From assembly GCA_029204225.1 (NCBI GenBank), contig CM055113.1, forward strand, positions 2,374,081 to 2,438,080: 64,000 nucleotides of DNA, read 5' to 3'. The notes below the pieces were generated by a model. The model saw only the letters and a list, made by a program, of their open reading frames with translations. It ran no database searches and was not told the DNA's origin. Position numbers and translations under genes: made by a program. Shown here piece by piece: positions 47,501 to 60,347 of this stretch (its first letter is position 1; the number at the start of each line of letters is the position of its first letter). This stretch comes from Diphasiastrum complanatum (taxonomy: Eukaryota > Streptophyta > Lycopodiopsida > Lycopodiales > Lycopodiaceae).

Positions 47501-50088
47501 ACATGATGGCATGGGTGGAGGACACTTCTCTATAGATATAACTGTTCGCTGGCCTACGCTTCACAAGGACACAGAAAATTTTATTCAGACATGTGATGTT
47601 TGCCAGCGAGCACGACGACATACTCGACAGAACTATGACGGAAAGTATTTGTTCAAAAAAGTGGAGACCTACAAAGTGGCCCTTCAGGGATTCCAAGGCC
47701 ACTTTGATAGGTTCAAAGGAGCAGCTTCGACCGAGTTGGCAAAGGCAAAAGAGACCATCACCGCCTATGAAAAAGCAGCCGCTTGAGTGTTGGAAGCCGG
47801 ACCACAAATCCCCGTACCAGTCATGCCGCAATTCTCCCCTCCGCGCCAAGAAGCTGTACCAATGGATACAGGGGTAGATTCGAGCATGGACCAGGGGGGC
47901 GCTCCAGATATAGCAGACCAACCGCCAATCATATCGGCAGTCCAAGCGGGTCCATCCTCATCAAGGACAACACCTCTATTCAGAAGGCCCATCAGCATCG
48001 AGGACCAGATCCAGATCTTCTTAAAGCAACATCCGCATGAGTCCTCGCGTGGTGGATGGGTTCTGAAGTTTAAGACCTCTGAGATCGAGGCCGGCAAAGA
48101 GTTGGACAAAATACCTGCATTGGGAGAGCAGCCGGCATGGAGACTCACGGTTTTTGAGAAAACTCCGGAATCAATTAGGAGTTAGGTCGCCAGCCCTCGC
48201 CAGTTGCGGGTAGATCCTTATTACATGCCAATGCCGTGAAGAAATAAATGGAAAGATTTGGGGTTGGCTATGAACAAGATCACCATCCATAAGCCCAATT
48301 GGCCAATCATCCATCAGCCTTACAGCTGGACCATCTCAGTGGATTTCCACCGCGCTTTACAAGCCTATCAGAGAGAGTATGTTCACTCTCCAGATCCAAC
48401 GGTGCGACAATCGGCAATGTTTGCTAAAGATCTAACTCTGTTGGCGTCAGTGGCAACCAGATGGGACGATTGCCTCCCTCCTCTGGCATTCGATCCAAAT
48501 AAGCCGATGGCCTCAGAGCAAATCAAAGATCAGCTGCCGGTTTCTCGTTTATATTTTCGTGCGGCTATGATGGGAGGCTCCTGGGAATCACGCTTCACCT
48601 CATGGACAATCTCAAAGTGGATTGCCGGAGCCCACCGTTGTTTCCTGCCACACAATCTGGATTTTAATACTGCATGCCTCGACTTTATGGAGAAGGTGCA
48701 GTATCATTTAATCAAGATTCGGCGCGAAGCCAATAAAAGTTCAATAACTGCATATTGCAGGTGTCGTGGGACCACCACCAGTTTTGGTGGGGGATACTGT
48801 TGGAGGGTTTGCGGATCCCAAGGCAACCCTAACCCTAGTTAATAAGTGAGAGGGATTTGGCACCCTGCGTGTGTAAGTCCAACCCGATGATCACATAGTT
48901 ATTTGATTGATCAGTTAAAAGTTAATAAAAGGACTTTAGGCCTTTTTGCGGGACTTTTAATGTCGCAGGGCCTAAATGTCAAGTTAGTGAATAAAGTTGG
49001 GTTTTTTTCCAATTTTGATGATTCCCACACTTTTTTAAAATTTGAATAAAAAGAGAGGCAAGACTGGACCAATAGGATTCAGAGGCCAGGGTCCTCCTCT
49101 CAACTATAAGAAGGGACCAACTCGAGTTGCTCCTCATGTTCATTTTCTCATTTCAATAAAGCAGATTGGTTCTCTTCAGAAATGGATTGATGAATGTCCT
49201 TGCTCTCTATCACTTTTCCTCCATCTCTCATGCTTATTTGGATTTATCAATTGTTGGATCTGAATGTTATTGGGATTGTATGTTATTATACTTTTTATGA
49301 GAGAGAAAGGGAGAGAGAGAAAGAGTAAGCTATCTCTGTTGTGGATGTGTAGTGTTAAGGGATTGTAGCGTTAAGGGATGTGTAGTGTTAATGAGTAGGG
49401 TTAATGGATGTAGAGTTAAATGTGAATCCTCCATTCATGTTGAACTAAACTATCGCTCTCATGGGAAGGAACCTACGCGTGACAACTAACTCCGTCTCTT
49501 TGATGCTAGATTGACTAGATCTTGGATTCAGGTTAGGCAAGGAAAGAAACCCACTACACATATCGACAATTTGCTGCTGTAGATTGTTGATAGTCGACAA
49601 CAAAGTATCAGAATGTAAGGTAGAAGCGGTTGCCATAGCCTCAACAGGAGGGGATGTCGGATGAGTAGAAGGGCTGGGTTCGATGGTTCAGGTGTGAAAG
49701 AGGATGTACAAGAAGAAGAGAAGAAGAATACATCTTCAACTCAAGGAGAGATCTCACAAGCTCAAACTTGTTGGCAACATACAATCAAAGTGGTATTGTC
49801 CATGGCTGCCACCAAGATTAGTACCAAAGAAAGAGGAGATGTGCAAATGGGTGGCAGTCCACCCCCCCTCCTCTTCCACATGAAACCAAGCAGCAGGGAG
49901 TGCACCTCCCCGCATTCCTCCAATTGCTGCGCTGAGGCCAGTAGGGCGCCTGAGTGTCCAGGTAGCTGCCAAGCGCAGCTGCACAGGTTGTGTAGGCAGC
50001 CACGTTGTAGCGCACCCAGCTGCGCTCTAGCCGCGCAGCTGGCTGCCGCCGCTGCTGCTGCAGCATTGCCACGTGGCAACACCCTTCC

Positions 50089-50119
<31 letters not shown>

Positions 50120-53100
50120 CCTTTTTTTTCTTTCTGAAATCTATAAATACTGAAGAAAGTTAGAAAAAGGCCGAATTCGGGCTTAATCAACCAAGTTTTG
50201 ATCAGAAACCATAAAACTTATAGTTTGCCATCAACGGATCGATCATCCTGTATGTGGAATACGGTGGCTCTGATGTCAAATGTTACAACCTACTTTATCG
50301 TAAACTGCCAGGTGCCGGTTACCCACAAGGAACCGAACGCCACATGATCCACCCCACCGTAGGATCCAATTTAGATCCACCCTCCGTGCCCTGGCCTATG
50401 ACCTGTAACACCGCACAACACCTCCAGTGCCACCGATGCCATTGAGGCCTGCAGCCCCTCCATCGCCGTCCACTTCTACAGCACCAAGTCTCCATGGCAG
50501 GCCACCATCTGTGCCCAGGTTTTCTCTTGTAGCGCCCACATCCACAGTGGCTCCTCCAGTGACAGCACCCACGACACATCCTCCTCCCTTGGTAGCACCC
50601 ACGACACCGGCTCCTCCTTCGGCAGCACCCAGGATGTACCAGTACCGGCCACCGCAGAGCCCCTTTCAGTATATATCGCCGCTGTACTTGCCTCATGCAG
50701 GGACGGCCCCTCCATAGCTAGTTCCTCCACCAGCAGCAGCCCCACGGGCACACACTCCACGAACCTATCCTCCACTATCAGCTGCACAGAGACACCCATC
50801 TTTGGCTTCTCTATCCCAGCCGGCCGTAGCTTGGGCCCAGCCTAGCCAGCCAGGTGATCTGCATGGGGGTGATGAGGCATTGATGGCTCCCCTCATCCGC
50901 AAGAGGCCAGGAAGGCCACCGAACAAGAAAGGCAGAGCACAGAAACAGCCAGGGAAGAGAGGATGACGTCATAGGGCTCCAATTACAGGTAGAGGTGCAG
51001 TATTACAGCCAGTTGCAGCAGGTGTTGTTCGTTTAGCTTGCTTGGGGGCTGATGCGGAGGCAGATTGGGAGGATGAGGATGACGAGTCTTCCCCCTCGGA
51101 TACACAGCCCATGCCAGTTCCAGATAGGCATAGATATCAGTTGCGAGAGTCAGCTCGGGGCCCCGAGTTGTCTCCTGAGCATTCGTCTGAGTCAGAGCCA
51201 GAGCATTGATTGTAGCTCTGTTATTTTATTTTTAGCAATTTGATATCATGTTCCATGTTTGGCGGCCAGATGGTCGAACACTGTATTCAGACCATTTTCC
51301 ATATTATATCCAATGTTGGACGTACTTTATTTGCTGCACATTTTGTATTTGTCGATTTGTAATTGTGATGATCTGTTTTCAATTTTATTTTGAATGGTGT
51401 GTGCACAATTTCAATTAGTTTCAACTGCAGAGATTGATAGTAGATACACAACACAAAAATACAACCCCCTTTATAGCATTTCATAAACACACATATTACA
51501 CTGCATTACACCAGGCATGCGTTGCACAAAAAACGCATTGAACATTAATTCAATAGTGGTATCAAAATAACAATATGTATCCCGCCACATACGGCTGTGG
51601 CTGTTCTTCACACTGTGTTAAACACTAAAGGTTGCCTCATCTTATGCCGAAAACTACATAACAACAGCCAGCCACATACGGCTGGATCCTATCCATTCTA
51701 AACATTCCTACAGATCCTCCACAGACTCCTCGCCCTCGTCAGGTGCATTGTTCTGTCGCTCTCGCTCTGCCTCCCGGTTAGCCCGAGCTGCCTCCTGGTT
51801 AGCACGACGGCGGGCAGCCCTTTCCCTGACCATGATGAGCTGCCGCCGTGTGAAGTTCATTCCGATCTGCTCATCCAAATCCAGCTCGACAGTGGGGGCG
51901 GGGGGCACCGGGGGCTGGGTGCTCCGGATTTCTCTGCCGAGCCTGTCGCAGCATCTCTGCAATATCTGCCTCTTGCTTCCGATGCCTTTCGTTGTGCCTT
52001 TGGACATCTTCGTCGAGCTTCCTCCTGGCTTCGCCCTTAGACCTCGGTGGTATGCGCTCCGCCATCTCACGACACCCTGTTTCTCGAACTGGCTCTCACA
52101 GCCTCTCACAGCCTCTCAATGGCTCTCACTGGCTCTCTCACAGCCTCCCTCTCACAGTCTCTCACTTGGTCTGTGACACAGCCTGTCACAATGCCTCTCA
52201 CAATGCCTCTCTCTCACAAAGGAGAAGGGATGTGGGACAAAATGTTTTGATGTGTAGTTTTACCAAATTCTTGTAGACAACTTTTTGGCATGAATCAATC
52301 TAGATTGAATTAATGAAAGAATATATGAAAATAACTTGTTATGTTAACTAGAAAACAAATTGATGAATGGGCTTATTTGATTGTTCGGTATGTTGTAGGG
52401 GTCATTCAGAGAGAAAAAGTTCTATAAGCTCATTCACACTTGATGATTACGTTCATGAAAAAAAAAATCCAATGGAAGATACTTATTCATCAAATTATCT
52501 TGAAGATAGTAAAATCTGGAAAGAACTTGAAGAAAAAGAGGTATGTGTTGAATTCTCGTTCTATAGTGTCTCAAGCTCTTTTCGATGTTGTCTTTGTATA
52601 GCCATTCTTTTGAATCGATGACTATTTGACATGCTCATAGATTTCTTGTATATGGAAAGAAGTTTGATATATCAAGGCACTTCTTGTGCACATGCACTTT
52701 ACAACTTAATTTTCCATCTAGAGGTTAGGGGGATCAAAATTCCATCCTTTAGTGTTTGGCACTTCATTTTTTTGACAATTTTCGTATCTTCTTCTCTTGG
52801 ATGTCCCTTTGTTGATGAACAACTTGGAGTCAAAGTCCTAACCTCAAGGAGAAGGATGGAAGGAGGCCTTCACCAACATGCCACTTTCTTACACCTTACT
52901 AATTGAACTTTACATTTTGTAGTTCCCATCCCATTGTTTAGTTGGTAGACCATAGATTTTAGCTTTGTTATTGACCTTGACTTGGATGTGGTTGCTCTCA
53001 CACCTACTGGCACTTTTGAAAGCAATCAATTCCATTATCTATCATTGTAGGTAAGATTTTATGAGGATGCATATGACCATATGCTACTTAGGAGCAAAGG

Positions 53101-56100
53101 TTGATACATGAGTACCATGCTCTTGAGAGAAAGGGTTGACAAATACAAACTTGTACATGAGCATAAGACATATCTAGTGGAGGTACAGAGGCTTGATTAT
53201 GAGAAGTTCGGTTTATGTTGACAAATAGAAACTGACAACTCAGAGATAGAGACTAGAGGATGTGGAGTGGCATGAGTTGGCGGTTATCTTCCATGCACAA
53301 CTGGTTGAGGCCAGGGGATAGATAAGTCACATTTTTTTAAAATGAGGTAGGATCATTCTGATGATCCATATGAGGTATAGGCATAGGCTTTTAATATCTA
53401 TGAGTTACAAGATGCATGCGATGAGAAAGGGTTGACAAATCGAGACTTGCACATGAGCATAAGACATATCTAGTGGAGGTACAGAGGCTTGATTATGAGA
53501 TATTAGTTTTATCTTGATAAATAGAAATTGACAACTTAGAGATAGAGACTAGAGGATGCTGAGTGGCATGAGTTGGCAGTTATCTTTCATGCACAACTGG
53601 TTGAGGCAAGGTAATAAATAAGTTATATTTTTCAGATGCGGTACAACCAGAGGATCATTTTGATGATCCACATGAGGTATAGGCATAATTTCTATGACTT
53701 CCAAGATGCATCCGATGAGACACATGAGTTACAAGTGCATGTTTATGATATATACAAGATACATGATCCATGTGATGAAACACATGATGTATCAGTGAAG
53801 GGTTCGGTTACCTATGAGATACAAGATGACTAGTGCTATTCGGACACATGTTACTTCAAATGCATCTTCCTATGCTCCTATACTAGTACTTATACATGAC
53901 ATTTTTCCAACAAATTTTGAGTTAGTATGACATGCCTAGGCAAAGCTACCCTTTTACACATATTCTTGGTCAATAATCAAGTCTTAATTTTTTATTTACA
54001 TTTAAGAGAGGAGGCACACTACCAACTCCCTCTATGGTACATTCGCCATCATTTACAATATAAATGACATTCTTTGGACCATGAAAAGAAGACATGGAAG
54101 AAAACAACTCATTATGACTAGTCATGTCTGAACTAGCACCACCATCTATCCACCATGGATCCAAAGATACACTAGAAGAAATAATGCTTGAAGACGTTGC
54201 ACATGAACTCTCATCAGCCTCATCCAAAGTAGAATTACCATGCTTATCTCTCTCTCATTGACTTCTTTTCCTCTTGAAGCATTCACTTGAAGAATCTCTG
54301 ACTCCTCTTGCCTTGTGTTTGCCTTTGCCTTTGCAGTTATGGACTCGGCTCATTACATTCGCCGCGTCCATTTACATCTACTTTACTTTATGCATAAGCA
54401 GGCCTTGGGCCCTTTTTTATTCATTATTGACACTTAGACTATATGGTTGGCATTTGGCCTTATTATTCATTATTGGGCCATTTGGACATATTACTATAGA
54501 GTGGGGGCCTTCTTGGAGGGCGCACTATTATCCCTCATAGTTGGGCCCTAGCCACCGGAAGCTTCCTTTTGCTTCCTCTAGGCTATAAGTAGGGAATCTG
54601 TGTCATTTGTTATTCAGCTGATGATATTGATCTCTCTCTTTAGTCTCCTTAATCTCTCTCTTTCCTGCTTTCTAGGGCTAAGTCTTGCTTATGTGCTGCT
54701 TTCATAGCTTAAGTTTTGCTTATGTGGTGCTTTCTTAGCTTAGCTCTAGATCAGCTGTGGCTTTATTCGTAACTTGGTATCAGAGAACTTTCCTGTGCAC
54801 CACTTCATCAGAGAATTTTTTTTTTCCCTGGCAGCCCTGCTCCATCGCTGCCCCTTCTTTCTTCTTTTCTTGTCAGCCCTGCTCCATCGCTGCCCTATTG
54901 CCCTCCTTGTTGCCCAGCGCTGCCCCTGCTTTCTTTTTCTCCTCCTTGCTGTCCAGCACTACTCCTCTATTCCTCTCCTTGCTGCCTATCGCTGTCCCTG
55001 CTCCTGATTTGACCCCCTTGCTGCCCCCTGCCTTATTCTATTTCCTGTCCATCGCTGTCCCTGCCTTCCGACCTGTCACTTTCATCCAAATTTTTATCAG
55101 TTTGCAGCCATCTTCCAAAATTCATTCGAAGGCTGTCCAGCGCCCATCCCCATCCAAAAATTATTCAATTCCGTTTCCGTTTGCCATCTCAATTTGTCAA
55201 TTGACGCCTGGCTGTCCAGCGCATTTTTCCAGGCTTTATTTTCACTTTTTTTTTCTCTTTCCAGCCGTTTCATTTGCTGATTGTTGTCCTTTGTTAGTTG
55301 TGATAATAGTGGTTTTAATAGACTAATTTGGGGTGAGGACAAGAGTCCGCTCTCTCAAGTTTTCGTCTATTCCTTCCACTATTGAGAATTCCAGTTGATC
55401 ACTGGGAAGCAGTTTATTTGCAGCCTACCGAAGGCTCATTGTGCAACCTTATTATGTGTTCAGCGTGCAGTAGCAGTTCCTCCAATTTCTATTCCAGCAG
55501 CTGTTCCTCAGGTGATCTCTGACTTATTGCATCAGTATGCTTTTGTCTTTTCAGAACCTACGACGCTACCACCATTACGTGACATGAACCATCATATTGA
55601 CTTGCGTCCTGGTTCTGCTCCTCCTCGTCCCCCTTATCGTATGTCTCGATCTGAGCGTGATGAGCTTGAGCTCCATATTACTGCTTTGTTAGATCAGGGT
55701 CTCATTGTTCCTAGTCACAGCCCTTTTGGTGCCCCTGTTCTCGTTGTTAGTCAGAAAGATGGTACCAAACGCCTTTGCATTGATTTCTGTGCTTTAAATA
55801 AGTTGACTATTCGTAATCAGTACCCTATTTCGCACATGGATGACCTCTTTGACCAGCTCGGTACCTCTAAGATCTTTTCTAAGATAGATCTTCGTTCTGG
55901 ATATTACCAAATTAGGATGCACCCTCCAGACAAACATATTACTGCTTTTCATACTCATCTTGGTTTATATGAATTTCGTGTGCTTCCTTTTGGTGTTACT
56001 AATGGCCCTCCTACGTTCCAGAATATGATGAATAACGTCATGCGTCCGCTTCTTGGTCGTTGTGTCTTGGTTTATTCTGATGATATTCTTATTTTTAGCC

Positions 56101-59100
56101 AGGCTCTTGCAATAAATGCCCTAAGCATATCCTCTAAGGTCTGGTTGACTCTCTCAGTTTGGCCATCCGTTTCAGGATGCTCCGTACTGCTCATTCTCAA
56201 TTGGACTTAAAGTTTGGCCATAACTACAGTCCAAAAGTTTTTAGTGAATCGAGTATCCCTGTCAGACACTATGTAAACACCTTAACCATTATGGCTCACT
56301 CTAGATTGCCAATACATTTGATATTTGACTCAAAATATTGTCAAGTGCTCATCTTTTGCATGTTGGTAATCATTTTTGTCCTTTATCTTAAAGTTCAGTT
56401 CTATTGGCCTTTTAAGAAAACTAGCTAGCAAAGTCCTCTATAATCTGCAAGCAATATTCTCCCAGCAAAGTCTAGCGTTTTGAAACTTGGCCTACTCTCC
56501 ATAACGTCAATGGGTTTTACGCACATCTCCATGGATGTCATCTTAGGTCTTCCCCGTACCTACTAGTGTGGTCACGATAATTGCAAGGTAGTGGTTGATA
56601 GGTTTTCTAAGCAAGCTCACTCTATACCTTTTTGCCATACATTTAACACCGAGTATTGTGCACATCTATTTTTGATCGAGGGTTTTGCCTGCATTTACTA
56701 ACTCATTCCGTCCTTACTGATTGGAACACTTGAATCACTTCCATGTTTTGGACATAACTTATGCCAATCTTGAATATTGAGGTCCTTACATGTACAACCT
56801 GTCACTTTGTTGGAGATGGTCAATAAGAGACCTTGAATCGAATATTGAAGGCTGATTTGCATCAATATGTCTCACCAACTGGATGCGATTGGGATCAACA
56901 CTTATGTTTGGCTAATTATGGCAATAATAGGAGTACTAGCATAGGTGTATCTCTTTTCATGTTAGCACATGACAAATATTCCTACCTTGCAGTCACATCC
57001 TTGAGTTTACTATATGATCGTGGACTTCATTTTTCATGTTATTCCCAGGCTACACACCTCTTGAGCACATTTGGTATTTCAGTTTCTGATCTCCCAACAG
57101 GCACTCATGATTACATTAGACGGTTTATTTATCGGGCCTATATCCAACATACTTGGTTATTACCATAGCCCGGGAGCCTACGGTTACTGGGAGAGTTTAC
57201 CTCTCGAGGTCTCATACTAGTTAGAGTCAGCGTCCACAGAGACGACACAGATGACATCAGTGTTCACCTCCTACTATAGCATCAGCTTCTGGACCTCCGT
57301 TCGTTCGAACCTCCCATAGGACCAAATACAAAACCTGTTTTCGTTGGAAGCTATGAGAGACTATGATCTGAAGTATAGCGAATACCAAGAAAGAAAATAT
57401 CTTGAGATCAGTTGGGAGATTAGCATCATGAGGTACCATAGGCACAACAACAGCACTTAGCCAACTGACAAGCAAATTGTTAATAGCTTTGGTAAATGAC
57501 AACAGCTGCAAGCAATGAGTAAAAGGGTTAAAGTGCATGATCTCATAAGGTCAATAATAATGTGGAGCAAGCTTCTTTGTTTGGGCTTGACCTTAAACAA
57601 AAGGGTGCTGAGTAAAACTGGGGCCTAGCTAAACCTACTCACCTCCAAATGCTTCTAATGTTTAGTTTAGCAGTTTTTCACTATTGTCATATCCAATATG
57701 AGTGGTTTTTCACTTGTGAAATAATGACTCAAGCTCTAGAGAGAAAGTAATCAAGATTGATAGGTATATCATCAAGAAGTAATGGTATACATGGTAGGGT
57801 GAGAGAAAGAAAGCTTTATTAATGTCTTCTGATGACAACAAGCATATAAGGCAGGGTAGTACATCTCAAGTGTGTAGTAAAACCAGGGAGCATAGTAACT
57901 CTGCAAAACAGCTAAAGAAATATAATTTGAAATACATAATGACTATCACTAAAGAAACTACAACAAAACGAAAAATATGTCCAAGAGATAAAGCTGTGTG
58001 TGATATCAGCTGAGACTGAAAAGTTCTGATATTTTCTCTCACACAACTTTGCTTGTGGATTAGACCTGCTTACTTGTTGGTACTATTGCCTCTCAGACAG
58101 ATGCTACTACTTGTGGCACCTGTGTTCTTTCACTTTGGGGGAAAGGATGCTTCTCAACCGGGGAGTTTTATATAGTATTGTAGGGTCATAGACTCGAACT
58201 ACTTTAGGGTTCATGATGCCCTATGTTGGTGCCCTTGCTCCATAGAAGAAAGTTGGTAGTTTATGTTATGGAGATTCATTCAATAATCTTATTTGGAATT
58301 TGTATTTGTTCATCATCATAATATCTTTTGTGCTTCATGTGATGCTATATTTGTATTTAGGTTTCTTACACTAGCAAAAGAGAAGTAAAGGTTTCAACAA
58401 CATTTTTCATGGCTCTTTAAAAAGTGGGTTGACATACATGGGGTAGAGCTTGTAATTTGTAAATGCTAGAGGAAGGCCGGAATGTAGTTTTATATGCCTC
58501 ACTTGGGGTGGATGTGAACTTGGTGGTAGCCTGGGCATAGATTAATTTCAGAGAAAACAATCTCAAAATCGATATCAGTCCAATATAGCTCTAAAAATAA
58601 CTTGCCTTGTCCTTGCCTTCAATCGTGATAGATATAACTCCTACAAAATCAAAATCCTAGTAAACATGAACTCATTCATTGTCACCGGTTGTGATAGAGA
58701 TAAGGCCGCTTGGTGTAACTTGCTGCTACCGATTGCTGTGATGGAAACTTTCCTTGTCCTTGCCTTCAATTGTGATAGAAATAACTCCTACAAAATGAAA
58801 ATCCTAGTAAAAATAAGCTCATTGCCACCAATTGTCATGATAAGGCCACTTGGTAGAACTTGCTACTACCAAGTTCTGTGATGGAGATAAAGCCTTTGGA
58901 GGATTGCTGATTGTGGACTGCCTGTGGCAAATCACTGATAGAAAATTATCAGCAAGAAAGTTTGTTCTGAAGACAGAGAATCCCCACTTGCCGTGGAAAG
59001 TGGATACCATGATGAGAAGGATAGACCTGGAAAACTACAACAAATAGCATTCTCCAAGTAAGAGTACTAGAAAAATGTCAAATAGAATTGATAGCCGATT

Positions 59101-60310
59101 CCCGACAAGAAAAGAACAATGAGTCTCTTACAAAAAATCCAAGAGAATTTGAATCACAAGCTACCAAACAAGTGACAATACTCCCAGTTATACTACCTAG
59201 CAATGACTCACTGAGCAAGTTAGGTAATTTGTGCCCCTTCTACAGGGGTCTAAAGTAGGTCTTGGGCCCAAAAAATCAAGTAAGTGCTAAAGCCTAAAAG
59301 TACTGTAAAAGTCCTGAATGGACTGGCTGTTTGTAACAAAATGGATGGTGCTGGATTACAATTATTGCATGTGTATTTTGAAAAATCAGTAAGCAAATTC
59401 TATTGTTTTGGTTTTGCATGCCTAACTTTGGGAAGAATTTCTTTTTCTAGCTATCTATGATTGTATGGCACACTCCTCAGTAGAGTTTGTCGAAAGATGC
59501 TTTCATTTGGTGTTAGTAGAGTGTGGTCTATCTATGCTTGTACTGCATATTCCTGAGTAAAGTTTGTAGAAAGATGCTTTCATCTAGAGCTAGTAGTTTT
59601 AGAAAGTCCTATACAACATTTGGTGTAATGTCTAGCTGTATGTGTCCAGCATTTTCAGGCTTACCAAGGTATGTATCTCTAGTCTACAATATGTATAGCA
59701 TTTTTTAATCAGTTTGCAAAGCATTCAGCTTAGTGGAAAATTTCTTGATGGAATCATGCAACTTACTCAAATATTAAGGAGAAAAACAGTAAACAGTTCT
59801 TTTCCTTTTGAGTATCTAATGGCTCAACTTCACACCAAATGGATTGTAGGTGAAGGATGATAATTGGGGAGACTTGACAGATGTTTTCAACATGCTTTCA
59901 GATGGACTAATGAGTTATCAGAAAACTGAAAAGGTGGTCTCTGTGGAGGATCTAGAGTCTTTATCATTGCAAAAGCCAAAAGAAAATATTGAGAGCTTGA
60001 CATTCGGGGAGTATCAACCATCATGCCTTTCAGGCAGAAAAGGGGTGGTTCATGGTCGAAGGCGAACATTGCTAGCCAATCCTCTACAGAATAAAAATAG
60101 AACAGAGAAACCTTATGAGAATTTCATGGAGGGTGCAACAATGTCAAATGAGCCTTTGCCTATTTACATTAATGGTGAGGAAATAAAAAGCAATGGGAAG
60201 GTGTCACTTGTATTTGATACTCCTATAATCCAACCTCAAATACTGTCCAACCACCTTCAAGATAATAATTCTATTCCCATGCGAGACATGACACTTGCAA
60301 AAGGTACGAA

Positions 60311-60347
<37 letters not shown>

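Larger units (their letters stand above)
42536..49558 (+). mobile_element. Ty3/gypsy element (7.0 kb) with an inverted gag-protease block
   Basis: It is bounded by TG...CA and flanked by CATAT on both sides. Layout: 5' LTR stub 42536-42776; gag, protease and linker on the minus strand 45337-42777; RT, RNase H and integrase zinc domain on the plus strand 45345-47640; an unrecognised 3' module 47641-48790; polypurine tract 48781-48797; and 3' LTR 48798-49558. The linker broken at 42777 would read straight into the plus-strand frame at 45345, so the minus block is an inversion of this element rather than a second insertion. The rest of the 5' LTR, the primer-binding site, the start of gag and the integrase core are lost. 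It sits in the long intron of the unidentified gene. Confidence 0.88.

Noticed and set aside
49661-50190. ORFs of 142-158 residues on both strands
   Set aside because: They depend on GC-rich sequence and a long C homopolymer that gives poly-Pro or poly-Gly; no conserved domain.
54757-55326. 189-residue cysteine/proline-rich ORF as a secreted peptide gene
   Set aside because: It spans the primer-binding site and a CTGCTCCATCGCTGCCC repeat in a gypsy leader.
57257-57538. 93-residue minus-strand ORF in the long intron
   Set aside because: No recognisable domain, no partner ORF and no splice context; probably chance in decayed retroelement DNA.
59641-59670. Possible 10-nt micro-exon (TTTTCAG/GCTTACCAAG/GTATGT)
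   Set aside because: Splice-like words alone are too weak, and inserting it would break the phase that otherwise holds.
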